Assembly: GCA_963812245.1 (NCBI GenBank)
Contig: CAWEUK010000002.1
Location: 1,240,001-1,304,000 of the forward strand
Direction: 5' to 3'
DNA length: 64,000 bases
Source: Salsipaludibacter sp963812245
GTDB taxonomy: Bacteria > Actinomycetota > Nitriliruptoria > Nitriliruptorales > Nitriliruptoraceae
The translations under genes and the position numbers were made by a program. The notes under the pieces were generated by a model. It was not told where the DNA came from. It made no database searches and saw nothing but the letters and a program-made list of their open reading frames with translations. This document shows, piece by piece, positions 1 through 9,925 of this stretch; positions within the stretch are counted from its first letter, which is position 1, and each line of letters begins with the position of its first letter.

Positions 1-2
1 CC

Positions 3-478
3 GACATCACGGTGCCCGAACCAGGCGAGGATGGCATGGGCGCGGCATGCGTGCCCCCAACCCTGGCAGCCGAACTCACCGAAACGTGGGAGGCATACGT
101 GGTCGCCGGGAACGCTTTCTACCGCGATCCCGAAAGTGAGGAGGCGGCCGCTGCCTTCAATGAGGTCCTCCTGTATGGCGTCACGGCCGGACCAGACACC
201 ACGTTGCAAGTTTGGGACGACGACGTCTACACCGGATTCGAGATCGCGACCGTGTCGCCAGGGCTCGCGATCACCAGTTGGTGTCTGGACATGGCCCTCG
301 ACCCGGATGCGAGGTACGAGTTCGACGATGGCACGAGCGCTCCTGGGTTGGACCAGGCGTACACGGGAGATTGGGTGCTGGTGGATGGCACCTGGCAATT
401 GGAGACCTTCCGTCAGGCCATCGATGAACCTGACGAGCCCACAGACGGGCTGCGCGCAGCCTGGCGGAGGTGCTTCCC

Positions 479-482
<4 letters not shown>
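3..482 (+). CDS. Hypothetical protein, 5' end outside the window
   Basis: The frame is open from the first bases and ends at TGA 480-482, so about 159 C-terminal residues are visible. A GTG at 12 is an internal valine unless the gene really starts there; no ribosome site precedes it, so a partial gene is more likely. The visible part is acidic, has three cysteines including one near the C-terminus (RRCF), and no membrane segment. I do not recognise the family. It overlaps the next gene by four bases (GTGA), so the two are probably translationally coupled, and the neighbour is secreted. Confidence 0.6.
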
Positions 483-1471
<989 letters not shown>

Positions 1472-1598
1472 GTCAACAGGCCCGAAGGGCTCGCCCGCCC
1501 AGCGGTCGAGGATCACGACCGTGGTCCAGGCCCGGACTTCGTCGTGCACGCTACGGACCAGTGGCTCGAACGAGCCGCCCCGGGTCCGTGGCGGGCAC

Positions 1599-1604
1599 TA
1601 GGGT
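1599..1604 (+). promoter_or_regulatory. Putative -10 element TAGGGT
   Basis: TAGGGT lies 30 bases upstream of the GTG start of the SGNH hydrolase gene. It fits the TAnnnT pattern seen before many genes in this window. No convincing -35 is visible. Confidence 0.35.
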
Positions 1605-1633
1605 TGCGAGGAATTGGACCCGGGAGGCCGGTC

Positions 1634-3100
1634 GTGGCCCGTCGCATCGTGATCATCGTCCTGTCAATCATGGCCGTGGTGGCTGCCGGGCTGCCGGCTG
1701 CGGCCAGCGGCCCGGTGGTGGCCCCACCCACTGCCATGGCCTCGCTGGGTGACTCGATCACGCGAGCGTTCCACGGAGGATGTGGCTTCCTGGCCGACTG
1801 TCCCCAGAATTCGTGGAGCACCGGCAGCGCCATCGACAGCCACGCCACCAGGCTCGAAGCACTGACCGGCACGAGCATCCGCGGTGACAACCTCGCGGTG
1901 ACCGGCGCCGAGGCGTCCGACATGGTCTCGCAGGCCCAGGGCATCGCGAGCGACACGGGGTACGTGACGATGCTGATCGGGGCCAATGACGCCTGCACGG
2001 ACACCGTCGGGCAGATGACGTCGGTGGATGACTTCCGTGCCGACATTGCTGCCGGTCTGGACACGATCCACACCAGGTCACCCGGTGCCGCCGTCTTCGT
2101 GGCATCCATCCCCGACCTCCAACGCCTGCTGGACGTGGGCAAGGTCAGCGGGTCGGCCCGGTTCACGTGGTGGCTGTACGGCATCTGCCAGTCGATGCTG
2201 GCGGACCCCCTGGGCACCAGCAGCGCAGCAGTCGACCGCCGCGCAGCGGTCCGCCAACGCGTCATGGACTACAACGACGTGCTCGAGAGCGAGTGCGCTG
2301 CCTACGCCGGCACCTGTCTCTCCGACGGTGGCACGGTGTTCGGCTACCCGTTCCAACTCTCGCAGTTGTCCACCTCCGACTACTTCCATCCCAATGTCGC
2401 AGGCCAGCAGGTGCTGGCGCAGGCGACCTGGGACGTCACCTACGAGTGGGGGACGACACCGCCTCCGAACACGCCGCCCGTGGCCGCAGCCGGACCCGAC
2501 CAGTCGGTCGACGCCGACGAGTCCGGGTCGGCCACGGTCGCGCTCGACGGCAGCGGGTCAAACGATGCCGATGGGGACACGCTGACGTACGCGTGGGCGT
2601 GGTCTGGCGGGTCGGCAACCGGCGTGACACCGACGGTGGCCTTGTCGCCGGGGACGACGGTCATCACGTTGACGGTCGATGACGGCAATGGGGGCAGTGC
2701 CACGGACACGGTCGAGGTGACGGTCGCACCGTACGAACCTCCGCCGCCTGCGGATGTCGAGGTGCACGTCGGCGACCTGGATGGGACATCGACGTCACAG
2801 CGACGCAACAAGTGGGACGCCACCGTCGTTGTCACGGTCCATGATGCTGCCGACCAACCGATGCCGGGCGTGGTCGTCGAGGGAACCTGGGACGGGGCAG
2901 CAAGCGGTGTCGGCACCTGCACCTCGGGGGCCAGCGGCACCTGCACGGTGACCAAGGCCAACCTGCGGAACAGGAAGGGCACCACCGCCAGCTTCACGGT
3001 CAGTGGTCTGACTGCTCCCGACGCCATCTGGAGCCCCGGCGACAACCACGATCCCGATGGCGATTCCAACGGCACGACCATCACGGTCGCCGCGCCCTGA
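1634..3100 (+). CDS. Secreted SGNH/GDSL hydrolase with PKD domain
   Basis: 488 aa. GTG 1634 is chosen because GGGAGG (1622-1627) is well spaced and a signal peptide starts at once (RRIVIIVLSIMAVVAAGLPAAA). The SGNH esterase/lipase blocks are clear: GDSIT with nucleophile Ser41, GAND (Asn118), and DYFHPN with Asp249 and His252 completing the triad. A PKD-type beta-sandwich follows at about 280-365 (PPVAAAGPDQSV, then DGDTLTYAW). A second beta-rich C-terminal domain (about 375-488) resembles domains found in actinobacterial secreted peptidases. It probably hydrolyses an ester or lipid outside the cell, with the C-terminal domains mediating binding. Substrate unknown. Confidence 0.85.
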   Translation: MARRIVIIVLSIMAVVAAGLPAAASGPVVAPPTAMASLGDSITRAFHGGCGFLADCPQNSWSTGSAIDSHATRLEALTGTSIRGDNLAVTGAEASDMVSQAQGIASDTGYVTMLIGANDACTDTVGQMTSVDDFRADIAAGLDTIHTRSPGAAVFVASIPDLQRLLDVGKVSGSARFTWWLYGICQSMLADPLGTSSAAVDRRAAVRQRVMDYNDVLESECAAYAGTCLSDGGTVFGYPFQLSQLSTSDYFHPNVAGQQVLAQATWDVTYEWGTTPPPNTPPVAAAGPDQSVDADESGSATVALDGSGSNDADGDTLTYAWAWSGGSATGVTPTVALSPGTTVITLTVDDGNGGSATDTVEVTVAPYEPPPPADVEVHVGDLDGTSTSQRRNKWDATVVVTVHDAADQPMPGVVVEGTWDGAASGVGTCTSGASGTCTVTKANLRNRKGTTASFTVSGLTAPDAIWSPGDNHDPDGDSNGTTITVAAP

Positions 3101-3246
3101 CCTGTCGGGCGGCTGGCCGGCATTCCTGCCCGGCGAGCCCGGGCGAATCGGCCACGATGTGACGCCCCTTCTCGCCGACGCTTGACACGGTGGCGAGCCA
3201 CTGGTCGCATCGGGGGCCCGTCTCGTCGTCTGCCGAAGGTGTCCCG

Positions 3247-5682
3247 ATGCGTGGTCCGTTGCGTCGTCCAGCCAGTGTCATCCTCGCGGCTGGCCTGCTG
3301 GTGGCAACCGCCGTCGCGGCCACGGCGGCTCCGGCCGGGCCGCAGGGCAAGGCCCCGTACCGCGTCGAGGTGACGACCACCGAGTACGGCATGCCCCACA
3401 TCCGGGCCAACGACATCGGCAGTCTCGGCTTCGGCAATGGCTGGGCCGCCGCCCGGGACAACCTCTGCGTCATCGCGGAGTTCGCCGTGACCACGGACGG
3501 CGAGCGCACCACGTGGTTCGGGGCCAGCCAGGACAACGTGGTCAGCGATGTCTTCCAGGGGTGGCTGCTCGCGTCGGACCGCGTGGTGAATCTGCTCGCG
3601 AACGGCCCCGAGGACCGCCCACCGGGACCGTCCGACGAGGCGCGCGCGCAGGTCGAGGGATTTGCTGCGGGCTTCAACCGGTACCTCGAGGACATCGGTG
3701 GCGCCGCCGGGGTCACCGACCCTGCCTGTGCCGGCGCCGACTGGGTCCGGCCGCTGACGGCCGACGACGTCTGGCGGCGCTCCATGACATCGTCCCTGCG
3801 AGCCAGTGCAGGAGCCCTGGCCGCCGGGATCGTGGCCGCGACCCCGCCGGCAGTGACGGCGCCGGCCCCAGGAGCGGCTCGACGCGCCGTCCCCGACAAC
3901 TCCGAGACCGCCGCACCGGACGCCCCTGCCGGCACCGATGACGCAGGCCTGGTCGACGATCGGACCCTGGACACGCTGCTCGACGCCCTCCAAGCCGACA
4001 CAGGCCCCGGCAGCAACGCCTACGGCCTGGGCAGCAACGCCACGCAGTCAGGTCACGGCATCGTGTTGGGCAATCCGCACTTCCCGTGGGACGGTCCCGA
4101 GCGCTTCTGGCAGTCCCACCAGACCATTCCGGGCGAACTCGACGTACAGGGTGGTGCGCTGCTGGGGACTCCCGGCGTCCAGATCGGCTTCAACGACGAT
4201 GTTGCCTGGAGCCACACCGTCTCGACCGCCCAACGATTCTCCCTGCGGCTGTTGCAACTGGTGCCCGGCGATCCCACCAGCTACGTCGTGGACGGTGAGG
4301 TCCTGCAGATGGAGCCCACCACCGTGGCCGTCCCGGGCGGTCCCACCGCCACGGTGTGGGAGACGGTGTTCGGCCCGGTCGTGGTGATCCCGAGCCTGGG
4401 TCTGGGGTGGACGACTGCCTCCGCCGCCGTGGTCGACGATGCCAACGCCGACAACCTGCGCACGCTGGACCAGTGGAATGCCATGAACCGCGCCGGCAGC
4501 GTCGACGAACTCGTCGACGTCATGGCAACCCACATGGGCATTCCATGGGTCAACACCACCGGCGCCGACCGCGCCGGCAACGCCGTCTATGCCCAACTGT
4601 CGGTGACGACGGGGGTGCCCGATGCCCTCGCCCAGCAGTGCATCCCGGCGTTCCTGCAGGGTGTGTGGCAGCAGTCGGGCCTGGCCGTGCTGGCCGGCAC
4701 CACCCACGCCTGCGACCCCATCGCCGACCCCACGGCACCGACCGACGGCATCCTGGGTGGCGGCCAACTGCCCGTGCTGGTGACCGACGAGTGGGTGACC
4801 CAGTCCAACGACAGCCATTGGCTGTCCAACCCCGACCAGCCACTCGAGGGCTATGCCCGCGTCATCGGCGACGAGGGCACCGCTCGCAGCCTGCGAACCC
4901 GGCTGGGCATCATGCAGGTCGAGGAACGGCTGGCGGGAACCGACGGCCTGGGTGCGCCCGGGTTCACCGTCGACACCGTCCAGGACGTGATCTTCGGCAA
5001 CCGCCACCTGGGTGCTGAACTGGTGGTCGATGACCTGGTGACGACCTGCCGGGCGGCGGGAACGGCCACGGCAGCCGACGGACGGACAGTCGACCTGGCC
5101 CAGGCCTGCGACGTGCTCGCCGACTGGGATCGCCGTGTCGACCTCGAGTCGGTCGGTGCCGTGTTGTTCCGGGAGTTCGGGGTTGCCGGTGGCCTGCGCT
5201 TCGCGGTGGGCTTCGACCCGGCCAGTCCCGTGACGACGCCCAACACCCTTGCGACCAGCGATCCAGCCGTCCTGCGGGCACTGGCCACGGCCGTGGCACG
5301 ACTCGACGATGCCGGGATCGCGCTGGACGTGGCGCTCGGAGACGTGCAGTCCGAGGACCGCAACGGCGAGGCGATCCCGATGCATGGCGGCCGTGGCAAC
5401 CTGGGTGTGTTCAACGTGCTGAGTGCCTCGTTCGAGGGTGCGGCGGGCTATCCGGACGTGGACGGCAACTCGGCCAGCCTGGTCATGGCGGTGGAGATGA
5501 CCGGCGCGGGGCCGGTCGGCGAGATGTTGCTGACCTACTCCCAGAGCAGTGACGCCTCGTCAGCGCACTTCGCCGACCAGACGCGGCTGTACTCGGCCGA
5601 GGAATGGGTGCCCATCCACTTCCAGCGCGGTGACGTCAACCGCCACAGGGTGGAACGGGTCAACCTCGTCGAGCGCCGCTGA
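3247..5682 (+). CDS. Penicillin/acyl-homoserine-lactone acylase family protein
   Basis: 811 aa, normal for the Ntn-hydrolase acylase family. ATG 3247 follows GAAGGTG and begins a signal peptide (RRPASVILAAGLLVATAVAATAA). The precursor is expected to be exported and self-cleaved into alpha and beta chains. The cleavage site with nucleophile Ser256 is visible in GPGSNAYGLGS, followed by family motifs LGNPHFPW and VAWSHTVST. The GSNAYGLG form is closer to the aculeacin/PvdQ/QuiP branch than to penicillin G acylase, so the substrate may be an N-acyl homoserine lactone or another acylated amine. It would cleave an amide bond outside the membrane. A separate promoter is likely. Confidence 0.88.
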   Translation: MRGPLRRPASVILAAGLLVATAVAATAAPAGPQGKAPYRVEVTTTEYGMPHIRANDIGSLGFGNGWAAARDNLCVIAEFAVTTDGERTTWFGASQDNVVSDVFQGWLLASDRVVNLLANGPEDRPPGPSDEARAQVEGFAAGFNRYLEDIGGAAGVTDPACAGADWVRPLTADDVWRRSMTSSLRASAGALAAGIVAATPPAVTAPAPGAARRAVPDNSETAAPDAPAGTDDAGLVDDRTLDTLLDALQADTGPGSNAYGLGSNATQSGHGIVLGNPHFPWDGPERFWQSHQTIPGELDVQGGALLGTPGVQIGFNDDVAWSHTVSTAQRFSLRLLQLVPGDPTSYVVDGEVLQMEPTTVAVPGGPTATVWETVFGPVVVIPSLGLGWTTASAAVVDDANADNLRTLDQWNAMNRAGSVDELVDVMATHMGIPWVNTTGADRAGNAVYAQLSVTTGVPDALAQQCIPAFLQGVWQQSGLAVLAGTTHACDPIADPTAPTDGILGGGQLPVLVTDEWVTQSNDSHWLSNPDQPLEGYARVIGDEGTARSLRTRLGIMQVEERLAGTDGLGAPGFTVDTVQDVIFGNRHLGAELVVDDLVTTCRAAGTATAADGRTVDLAQACDVLADWDRRVDLESVGAVLFREFGVAGGLRFAVGFDPASPVTTPNTLATSDPAVLRALATAVARLDDAGIALDVALGDVQSEDRNGEAIPMHGGRGNLGVFNVLSASFEGAAGYPDVDGNSASLVMAVEMTGAGPVGEMLLTYSQSSDASSAHFADQTRLYSAEEWVPIHFQRGDVNRHRVERVNLVERR

Positions 5683-5702
5683 CCTGCGCTCCTGTTGCCC
5701 AC

Positions 5703-6035
5703 CTACTTCGCCGGCAACGTGGCGGTGAAGGCCAGGCCGCGACGGACCCAGGTGGCCAGGTCCTGGTCGGACGCCATGCCCGGCGGCATCACCGTGACCA
5801 TGCTGGTCATGGGCCGGCCCGTGAAGTCCATCTCGCGCGTGTGCGGCTGTGCCAGCGCGTCGGCATGCCCTTGCTTGCCGACCCTGACCAGCATGTCGTC
5901 GCCGATGATGCCGACCGTCATGTGTCCGCGGACCATGAAGGCGAGACCGCCGAACATGTGTTGTTCGGTGGCCCGGACGTCCAGGTCGCCCAGCACGGCC
6001 CGGATGCGGTGTGCGAGGTCCTCGTCGAATGCCAT
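5703..6035 (-). CDS. TfoX/Sxy N-terminal-domain protein
   Basis: 110 aa. The pattern FGGLAFMVRGHMTVGI is the hallmark of the TfoX N-terminal domain; small stand-alone forms are common in actinobacteria and have no proven role in competence. Start at 6035 (MAFDEDLAHRI, typical for the family) has AAGGA seven bases upstream. A longer frame from 6080 would overlap the putative -10 at 6076-6081, so I reject it. Convergent with the upstream acylase gene, which ends 20 bases away. Confidence 0.8.
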   Translation of the reverse strand: MAFDEDLAHRIRAVLGDLDVRATEQHMFGGLAFMVRGHMTVGIIGDDMLVRVGKQGHADALAQPHTREMDFTGRPMTSMVTVMPPGMASDQDLATWVRRGLAFTATLPAK

Positions 6036-6075
6036 CAGCACGTCCTTCGATGTGGGTGCGATCATGGACAGCACC

Positions 6076-6081
6076 AACATA
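6076..6081 (-). promoter_or_regulatory. Putative -10 element TATGTT
   Basis: On the minus strand TATGTT lies 40 bases upstream of the chosen tfoX-like start. It overlaps one arm of an inverted repeat (6080-6092). Confidence 0.3.
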
Positions 6082-6246
6082 GGAGGCTGCTGGACACCTC
6101 ATGGTGGCGTCTGGCGGTGCGATGCCGAGGCTGGCGGGGTCGCAAAATTCTCGACCATGAACACCGCATTGCCGTCGAATCTTCTGCTTGCCAGCCACGA
6201 CCTCGCCCTCGCCACCCATCCAACGGAATCATTCAGCAGCCTCCTA
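6080..6246. repeat. 13-bp perfect inverted repeat, arms 6080-6092 and 6234-6246
   Basis: TAGGAGGCTGCTG at 6080-6092 is repeated in inverse orientation at 6234-6246 with 141 bases between. The arms lie near the putative -10 elements of the two divergent genes. It could form a long stem or mark an operator pair; no coding sequence lies between. Confidence 0.5.
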
Positions 6247-6250
6247 GGGT
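6245..6250 (+). promoter_or_regulatory. Putative -10 element TAGGGT
   Basis: TAGGGT lies 22 bases upstream of the ATG of the EEP hydrolase gene, next to the inverted-repeat arm. Confidence 0.35.
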
Positions 6251-6272
6251 GGAGGTGACGAGGGGGATTGCG

Positions 6273-7319
6273 ATGGCGCAACTGACGGTGATGACCTGGA
6301 ACGTGCAGAACCTGTTTCCGATCGGGTCGGGGGACGGCGGCCCGGACACCACCTTCGAGTACGAGGCCAAACTGGCGGCGCTGGCAGGTGTCATCGACGT
6401 CGTCCAGCCCGACGTGATCGCGCTCCAGGAGGTGGGGCCCGAGCGGGTGCTGGTCGACCTGTCGCAACGGTGCGCGATCGACTACGACAACCTGGTCGCG
6501 GGCATCCCGGACGGGCGCGGCATCCGCGTCGCCCTGATGAGTCCACGCCGGCTGTCCAATCGCTCCGACACCATGCACTTTCCTCCCGGCGTGACGCCGG
6601 TCCAGGTCCGTGACGTCCGGTTCGACGATCCGCACACCACGGACAACGAGGCACTGGCAGACCACACCGGTCGTGGCATCCTGTCGGCCACCTTTCGCAC
6701 GGGTGGCGTGCGCGCGACGATCGTGACGGCCCACCTCAAGTCGAAGCTGATCTCGTATCCGGCGCTCGTGCCGGGCGGTCGGACCCGGTTCGTGCCGACC
6801 GACGAGGGTGAACGACTGCGCTGTGCGGGCTACGCGATCCACCGACGCACGGCCGAGGCCATGACCTGTCGTGCGGTCCTGGATGCCGCGCTGGCGAGGC
6901 CGGGTGATGCGCCCGGCGATGGTCCCGGCACCGGCACCGACGTCCCGGTGATCTTCCTGGGCGACCTCAACGACGAGCCGCGGGCCGCCAGCACCCAGAT
7001 CATCCAGGGGCCGGGGGGCTCGGAGATCGACTTCCGTGGGGGCGCAGGGTTCCAGCGCAGCGACCGTGGTGACGGCTACCGGATGTGGAACCTGCATCGA
7101 CTCCTGCCAGCCGACGGCATCAACGCGACGCGCGTGTACCGAGGCCGAGGCGAGTTGATCGACCACATCTTCGCGTCGCACCGCCTGGTCAATCCGGCCA
7201 GGATCCCCACGGTCGAGATCGTCGCCGCGAGTCCGCTGCCTTCCATGGGCAACGATCCGACCGTGCCGACCAACGCACCATCCGACCACGCCGCGGTCGT
7301 GGCCACCTTCACGGTCTGA
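6273..7319 (+). CDS. Endonuclease/exonuclease/phosphatase (EEP) superfamily hydrolase
   Basis: 348 aa, metal-dependent phosphohydrolase of the DNase I-like EEP fold. Family signatures in order: MTWNVQNLF, IALQEVG (metal ligand Glu), GDLNDEP (catalytic Asp/Asn) and SDHAAVVATF (catalytic His) at the C-terminus. ATG 6273 starts directly on the fold and a GA/G-rich ribosome site precedes it. No signal peptide, so it is cytoplasmic. The substrate (nucleic acid, phosphoinositide-like lipid or nucleotide) cannot be told from sequence. An open frame extends far upstream but lacks conserved content. Confidence 0.85.
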   Translation: MAQLTVMTWNVQNLFPIGSGDGGPDTTFEYEAKLAALAGVIDVVQPDVIALQEVGPERVLVDLSQRCAIDYDNLVAGIPDGRGIRVALMSPRRLSNRSDTMHFPPGVTPVQVRDVRFDDPHTTDNEALADHTGRGILSATFRTGGVRATIVTAHLKSKLISYPALVPGGRTRFVPTDEGERLRCAGYAIHRRTAEAMTCRAVLDAALARPGDAPGDGPGTGTDVPVIFLGDLNDEPRAASTQIIQGPGGSEIDFRGGAGFQRSDRGDGYRMWNLHRLLPADGINATRVYRGRGELIDHIFASHRLVNPARIPTVEIVAASPLPSMGNDPTVPTNAPSDHAAVVATFTV

Positions 7320-7332
7320 CGGCGCCCGCCGG

Positions 7333-7767
7333 TCAGTCGGGCTGGAGCGTCGCGGTCACCACGGCGGCCAGGCGTGAGGGTCCGCGGTTGACCAGCACCA
7401 CGAGGCCGGGAAACGTGCGGAGGCGATCCTCCAGCGCGACGATCGTGGCCCGGTCCGGCACCAGGTCGTCGACGGCGTCGAGCATCGGGATGGCGCCGGC
7501 CACCTGGGCGGCATCGAGCAGGCGCAGCGCGGCGACGGCCCGCCGCTCGGGTGGCGCTGCCAGGTCGCCCACGGCCAGCCGGAACACCGGGCGATCGTGT
7601 TCCTGTTCGAGGCGTTGCACCAGTTCGGCGCGCTGGGACGGCGAGGCGCCACGCACCTCGATCACCGTGGTCGTGTCGGCACCGGCGCCGCGAGGCAGGA
7701 CGTCGCGCAGGTTGTCGCGCAGCGTGCCCAGCCACCCGCGATCGGCGGGTCGGTCGTGGGTGCTCAC
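7333..7767 (-). CDS. ATPase-like fragment coupled to the tube protein gene
   Basis: 144 aa from GTG 7767, which overlaps the stop of the tube protein gene (GTGA), so the two are co-translated. The sequence has an alpha/beta look: a strand (TTVIEVRGA), helix (SQRAELVQRLEQ), strand (RPVFRLAVGDL), an arginine/alanine helix (ERRAVAALRLLDAAQVAGA), strand and acidic turn (IPMLDAVDDL), and strand (GLVVLVNRGP). This order resembles the degenerate N-terminal AAA domain of the CDC48-like ATPases encoded with extracellular contractile injection systems, but the canonical Walker A lysine and the catalytic second domain are missing. It may be a truncated remnant or an adaptor. Identification is tentative. 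Confidence 0.5.
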   Translation of the reverse strand: MSTHDRPADRGWLGTLRDNLRDVLPRGAGADTTTVIEVRGASPSQRAELVQRLEQEHDRPVFRLAVGDLAAPPERRAVAALRLLDAAQVAGAIPMLDAVDDLVPDRATIVALEDRLRTFPGLVVLVNRGPSRLAAVVTATLQPD

Positions 7768-8282
7768 GAGCCACCCGGCTCGGTGGGCTCGGTGACCGCC
7801 TGGTCGCGTTCCCAGCCCTCGACCTGCAGGACCAACTTCTGGATCGCGACCTGGGACTTGCCGTTGGCGTCCAGGCTGGGCAGTGCCTTGAACTCCGACA
7901 CCCAGCATCCGTACACGAAGTAGGCCATGACGACCTGGCCTGCCTCGTTGGACAACTCGATGACGATGTCCTTGCGATAGTCGGCCAACTTCATCTCGTC
8001 GCCGGTGGGTGCGCCGACCTGGTGCACCCGGTTGGCCCATTCCTCGAAGACCGGGTCGTGGGTGACGCCGCGTTCCAGGGTGATGGGCTCGTAGTGGCTG
8101 CGACCGGGGGAGCGGTGCTCGACGTTGCTGTCAGCGCCGGACCGGTGACGAATGACGTCGGTCGACCGCTTCAGTGCGCTGATCTTGCTCACGCCCGCCA
8201 CGGCACGCCCGTCCCACTTGATGCGGAACTTGAAGTTCGCATACGGCTGGCGTCGATGGGTGTTCACGGGGAAGTCAGGCAT
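7764..8282 (-). CDS. Contractile-injection/phage tail tube protein (gp19-like)
   Basis: 172 aa, the normal length of T4 gp19-like inner-tube proteins. Diagnostic stretches are YANFKFRIKWDG near the N-terminus, YEPITLERGVTHD in the middle, YRKDIVIELSNEAGQVV, and VAIQKLVLQVEGWE at the end. ATG 8282 has AGGAGG five bases upstream. Such proteins stack as hexamers into the hollow tube of contractile tails and extracellular injection systems. No sheath, baseplate, spike, terminase or capsid gene occurs within this window, so it is an orphan apart from the coupled downstream gene. Confidence 0.8.
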   Translation of the reverse strand: MPDFPVNTHRRQPYANFKFRIKWDGRAVAGVSKISALKRSTDVIRHRSGADSNVEHRSPGRSHYEPITLERGVTHDPVFEEWANRVHQVGAPTGDEMKLADYRKDIVIELSNEAGQVVMAYFVYGCWVSEFKALPSLDANGKSQVAIQKLVLQVEGWERDQAVTEPTEPGGS

Positions 8283-8312
8283 GGCGGCCTCCTGGTCGAC
8301 GATGTGTGCTCG

Positions 8313-8318
8313 ACCGTA
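8313..8318 (-). promoter_or_regulatory. Putative -10 element TACGGT
   Basis: TACGGT on the minus strand lies 30 bases upstream of the tube protein start, suggesting that the two-gene unit has its own promoter. Confidence 0.3.
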
Positions 8319-8499
8319 GTTGTCGGATGCGTGCGCGCGGGGTCCGACGCCATGGCGGATTCGGCGCGCTGGTCGACAGGCTGCGGTCCCGGGATCGCCA
8401 CCGCGACATCGGCTCGCAGGGCACCGGTTCGCACGGCCTCGGTATCGTCGCGGCCCGATCGCGCGAGGCACGGCGCACCCGACCAGAGCGGACGAAGCC

Positions 8500-9774
8500 A
8501 TGGGCAACGCACACACCAGCGAGAGTCACCGTGGCATCGAGGACGGGGGTGGCGACCTGGACCTGGACTTCGTGCGTGCGCAGTTCCCGGCGTTCACCCA
8601 ACCCCGACTGCAGGGCTGGATCCATGCCCAGAACGCCGGGGGGTCGTGGGCCTGCAGCCAGGTCATCGATCGCCTCACGACCTACTACCTGGACACCAAG
8701 CTGCAGGGTGGCGACCACTTTCCGGCCGGCGCCGACGGCCTTGAGGCCATGGCGCAGGCCCGCCCGGCCCTGGCGCGCTGGCTGGGCGTGGCCGCCGACG
8801 AGGTGCACATCGGCCCGTCGACCGCGGCGAACACCACGGCGTTGGCGGCCGCCTTCGCCGAGGTCCTGGGGCCTGGCGATGCCATCATCGTCACGAACCT
8901 GGACCACGAGGCCAACTCCGGCGCCTGGCGCGACCTTGCCGCTGTCGGCGTCGAGGTGCGGGAATGGCAGGTCGATCCCGAGACGGCCAGCCTGTCGCTG
9001 GACGATCTCGATCGACTGCTCGACGACGACGTTGCGCTGGTGGCGTTTCCGCACGTGTCCAACATCGTGGGCCAGGTGACGCCCGTCGCCGAGATCGCGG
9101 CACGAGTCCACCAGGCCGGTGCCATCGCGATCGCCGACGGCGTTGCGGCCGCGCCCCATGGCCTGCCCGACGTGGGCGCACTCGACGTCGACGTCTACCT
9201 GTTCTCGACCTACAAGACGTTCGGCCCCCACCAGGGCGTCATGGTCGTGCGTCGAGACCTCGCACGGCGCCTGCCGAACCAGGGCCCGTTCTTCTACGAC
9301 GCCGTGCCCGAGAAGTGGTTCGTGCCGGCGGGCCCCGACCATGCCCAGGTGGCCGCCACGGCCGGCGTGACGGCCTACCTCGACCTGTTGGTGGACCATC
9401 ACCTCGACGCGGACCTGCAGATGCCGGCCCGACGCAGCGAACTCACCGCGCTGCTGGGAGACCACGAGCGGGGCCTGCTGGCACCGATCCTCGACCTGGT
9501 CACCGATCGTCCCGGGGTCCGCGTCGTGGGCACGACCGATGCCAGCACCCGGGTCCCGACGCTGTCACTGGTGACCGAGCGCGACCCGGTCGGCCTGGCG
9601 GTGGCACTGGCCGACCACCACGTCATGGCGGCTGCGAGCCACTTCCATGCCTGGCGGCTGGTCGAGGCACTCGGGCTCGACCCGGAGCGCGGGGTGCTGC
9701 GCATCAGCCTGGTGCACTACAACACCATGCAGGAGTCGACACGGATCGTCGAGGCACTGGACACCGTCCTGTGA
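8500..9774 (+). CDS. Class V aminotransferase, cysteine desulfurase-like
   Basis: 424 aa PLP enzyme of fold type I. The Schiff-base lysine is Lys239 in FSTYKTFGPHQG. Other family features are STAANTTALAAAF (cofactor phosphate binding), NLDHEANSGAW and IADGVAAAPHGLPD (the Asp pairing with the pyridine nitrogen). It resembles the SufS-like branch often annotated cysteine desulfurase-like, in which the Cys-containing active loop of true desulfurases is not obvious, so sulfur transfer is unproven. ATG 8500 gives the family N-terminus after a short variable leader. Four 14-bp tandem repeats follow the stop codon. Confidence 0.82.
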   Translation: MGNAHTSESHRGIEDGGGDLDLDFVRAQFPAFTQPRLQGWIHAQNAGGSWACSQVIDRLTTYYLDTKLQGGDHFPAGADGLEAMAQARPALARWLGVAADEVHIGPSTAANTTALAAAFAEVLGPGDAIIVTNLDHEANSGAWRDLAAVGVEVREWQVDPETASLSLDDLDRLLDDDVALVAFPHVSNIVGQVTPVAEIAARVHQAGAIAIADGVAAAPHGLPDVGALDVDVYLFSTYKTFGPHQGVMVVRRDLARRLPNQGPFFYDAVPEKWFVPAGPDHAQVAATAGVTAYLDLLVDHHLDADLQMPARRSELTALLGDHERGLLAPILDLVTDRPGVRVVGTTDASTRVPTLSLVTERDPVGLAVALADHHVMAAASHFHAWRLVEALGLDPERGVLRISLVHYNTMQESTRIVEALDTVL

Positions 9775-9830
9775 CGACCCGATCATGGCGACCCGATCAT
9801 GGCGGGCCGACCATGGCGGGCCGACCGGGT
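9775..9830 (+). repeat. 14-bp tandem repeat, four copies
   Basis: Units CGACCCGATCATGG (twice) and CGGGCCGACCATGG, then a degenerate fourth copy, start one base after the aminotransferase stop codon. Non-coding. Confidence 0.8.
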
Positions 9831-9888
9831 GCTCCCCAACATCCCGGCTCGGCTGCAGCGGGTGGCGGTTCGGGGTCGCCTGCCTGCC

Positions 9889-9894
9889 TACCCT
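9889..9894 (+). promoter_or_regulatory. Putative -10 element TACCCT
   Basis: TACCCT lies 31 bases upstream of the sugar dehydrogenase GTG start. Confidence 0.35.
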
Positions 9895-9925
9895 CGAGCG
9901 GTACGTGACCTGACTGGAATCGCCC

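Noticed and set aside
5841..7319. A 492-residue version of the EEP hydrolase
   Set aside because: The extra 144 residues have no conserved content and cross the inverted repeat, the putative promoter and the tfoX-like gene on the other strand.
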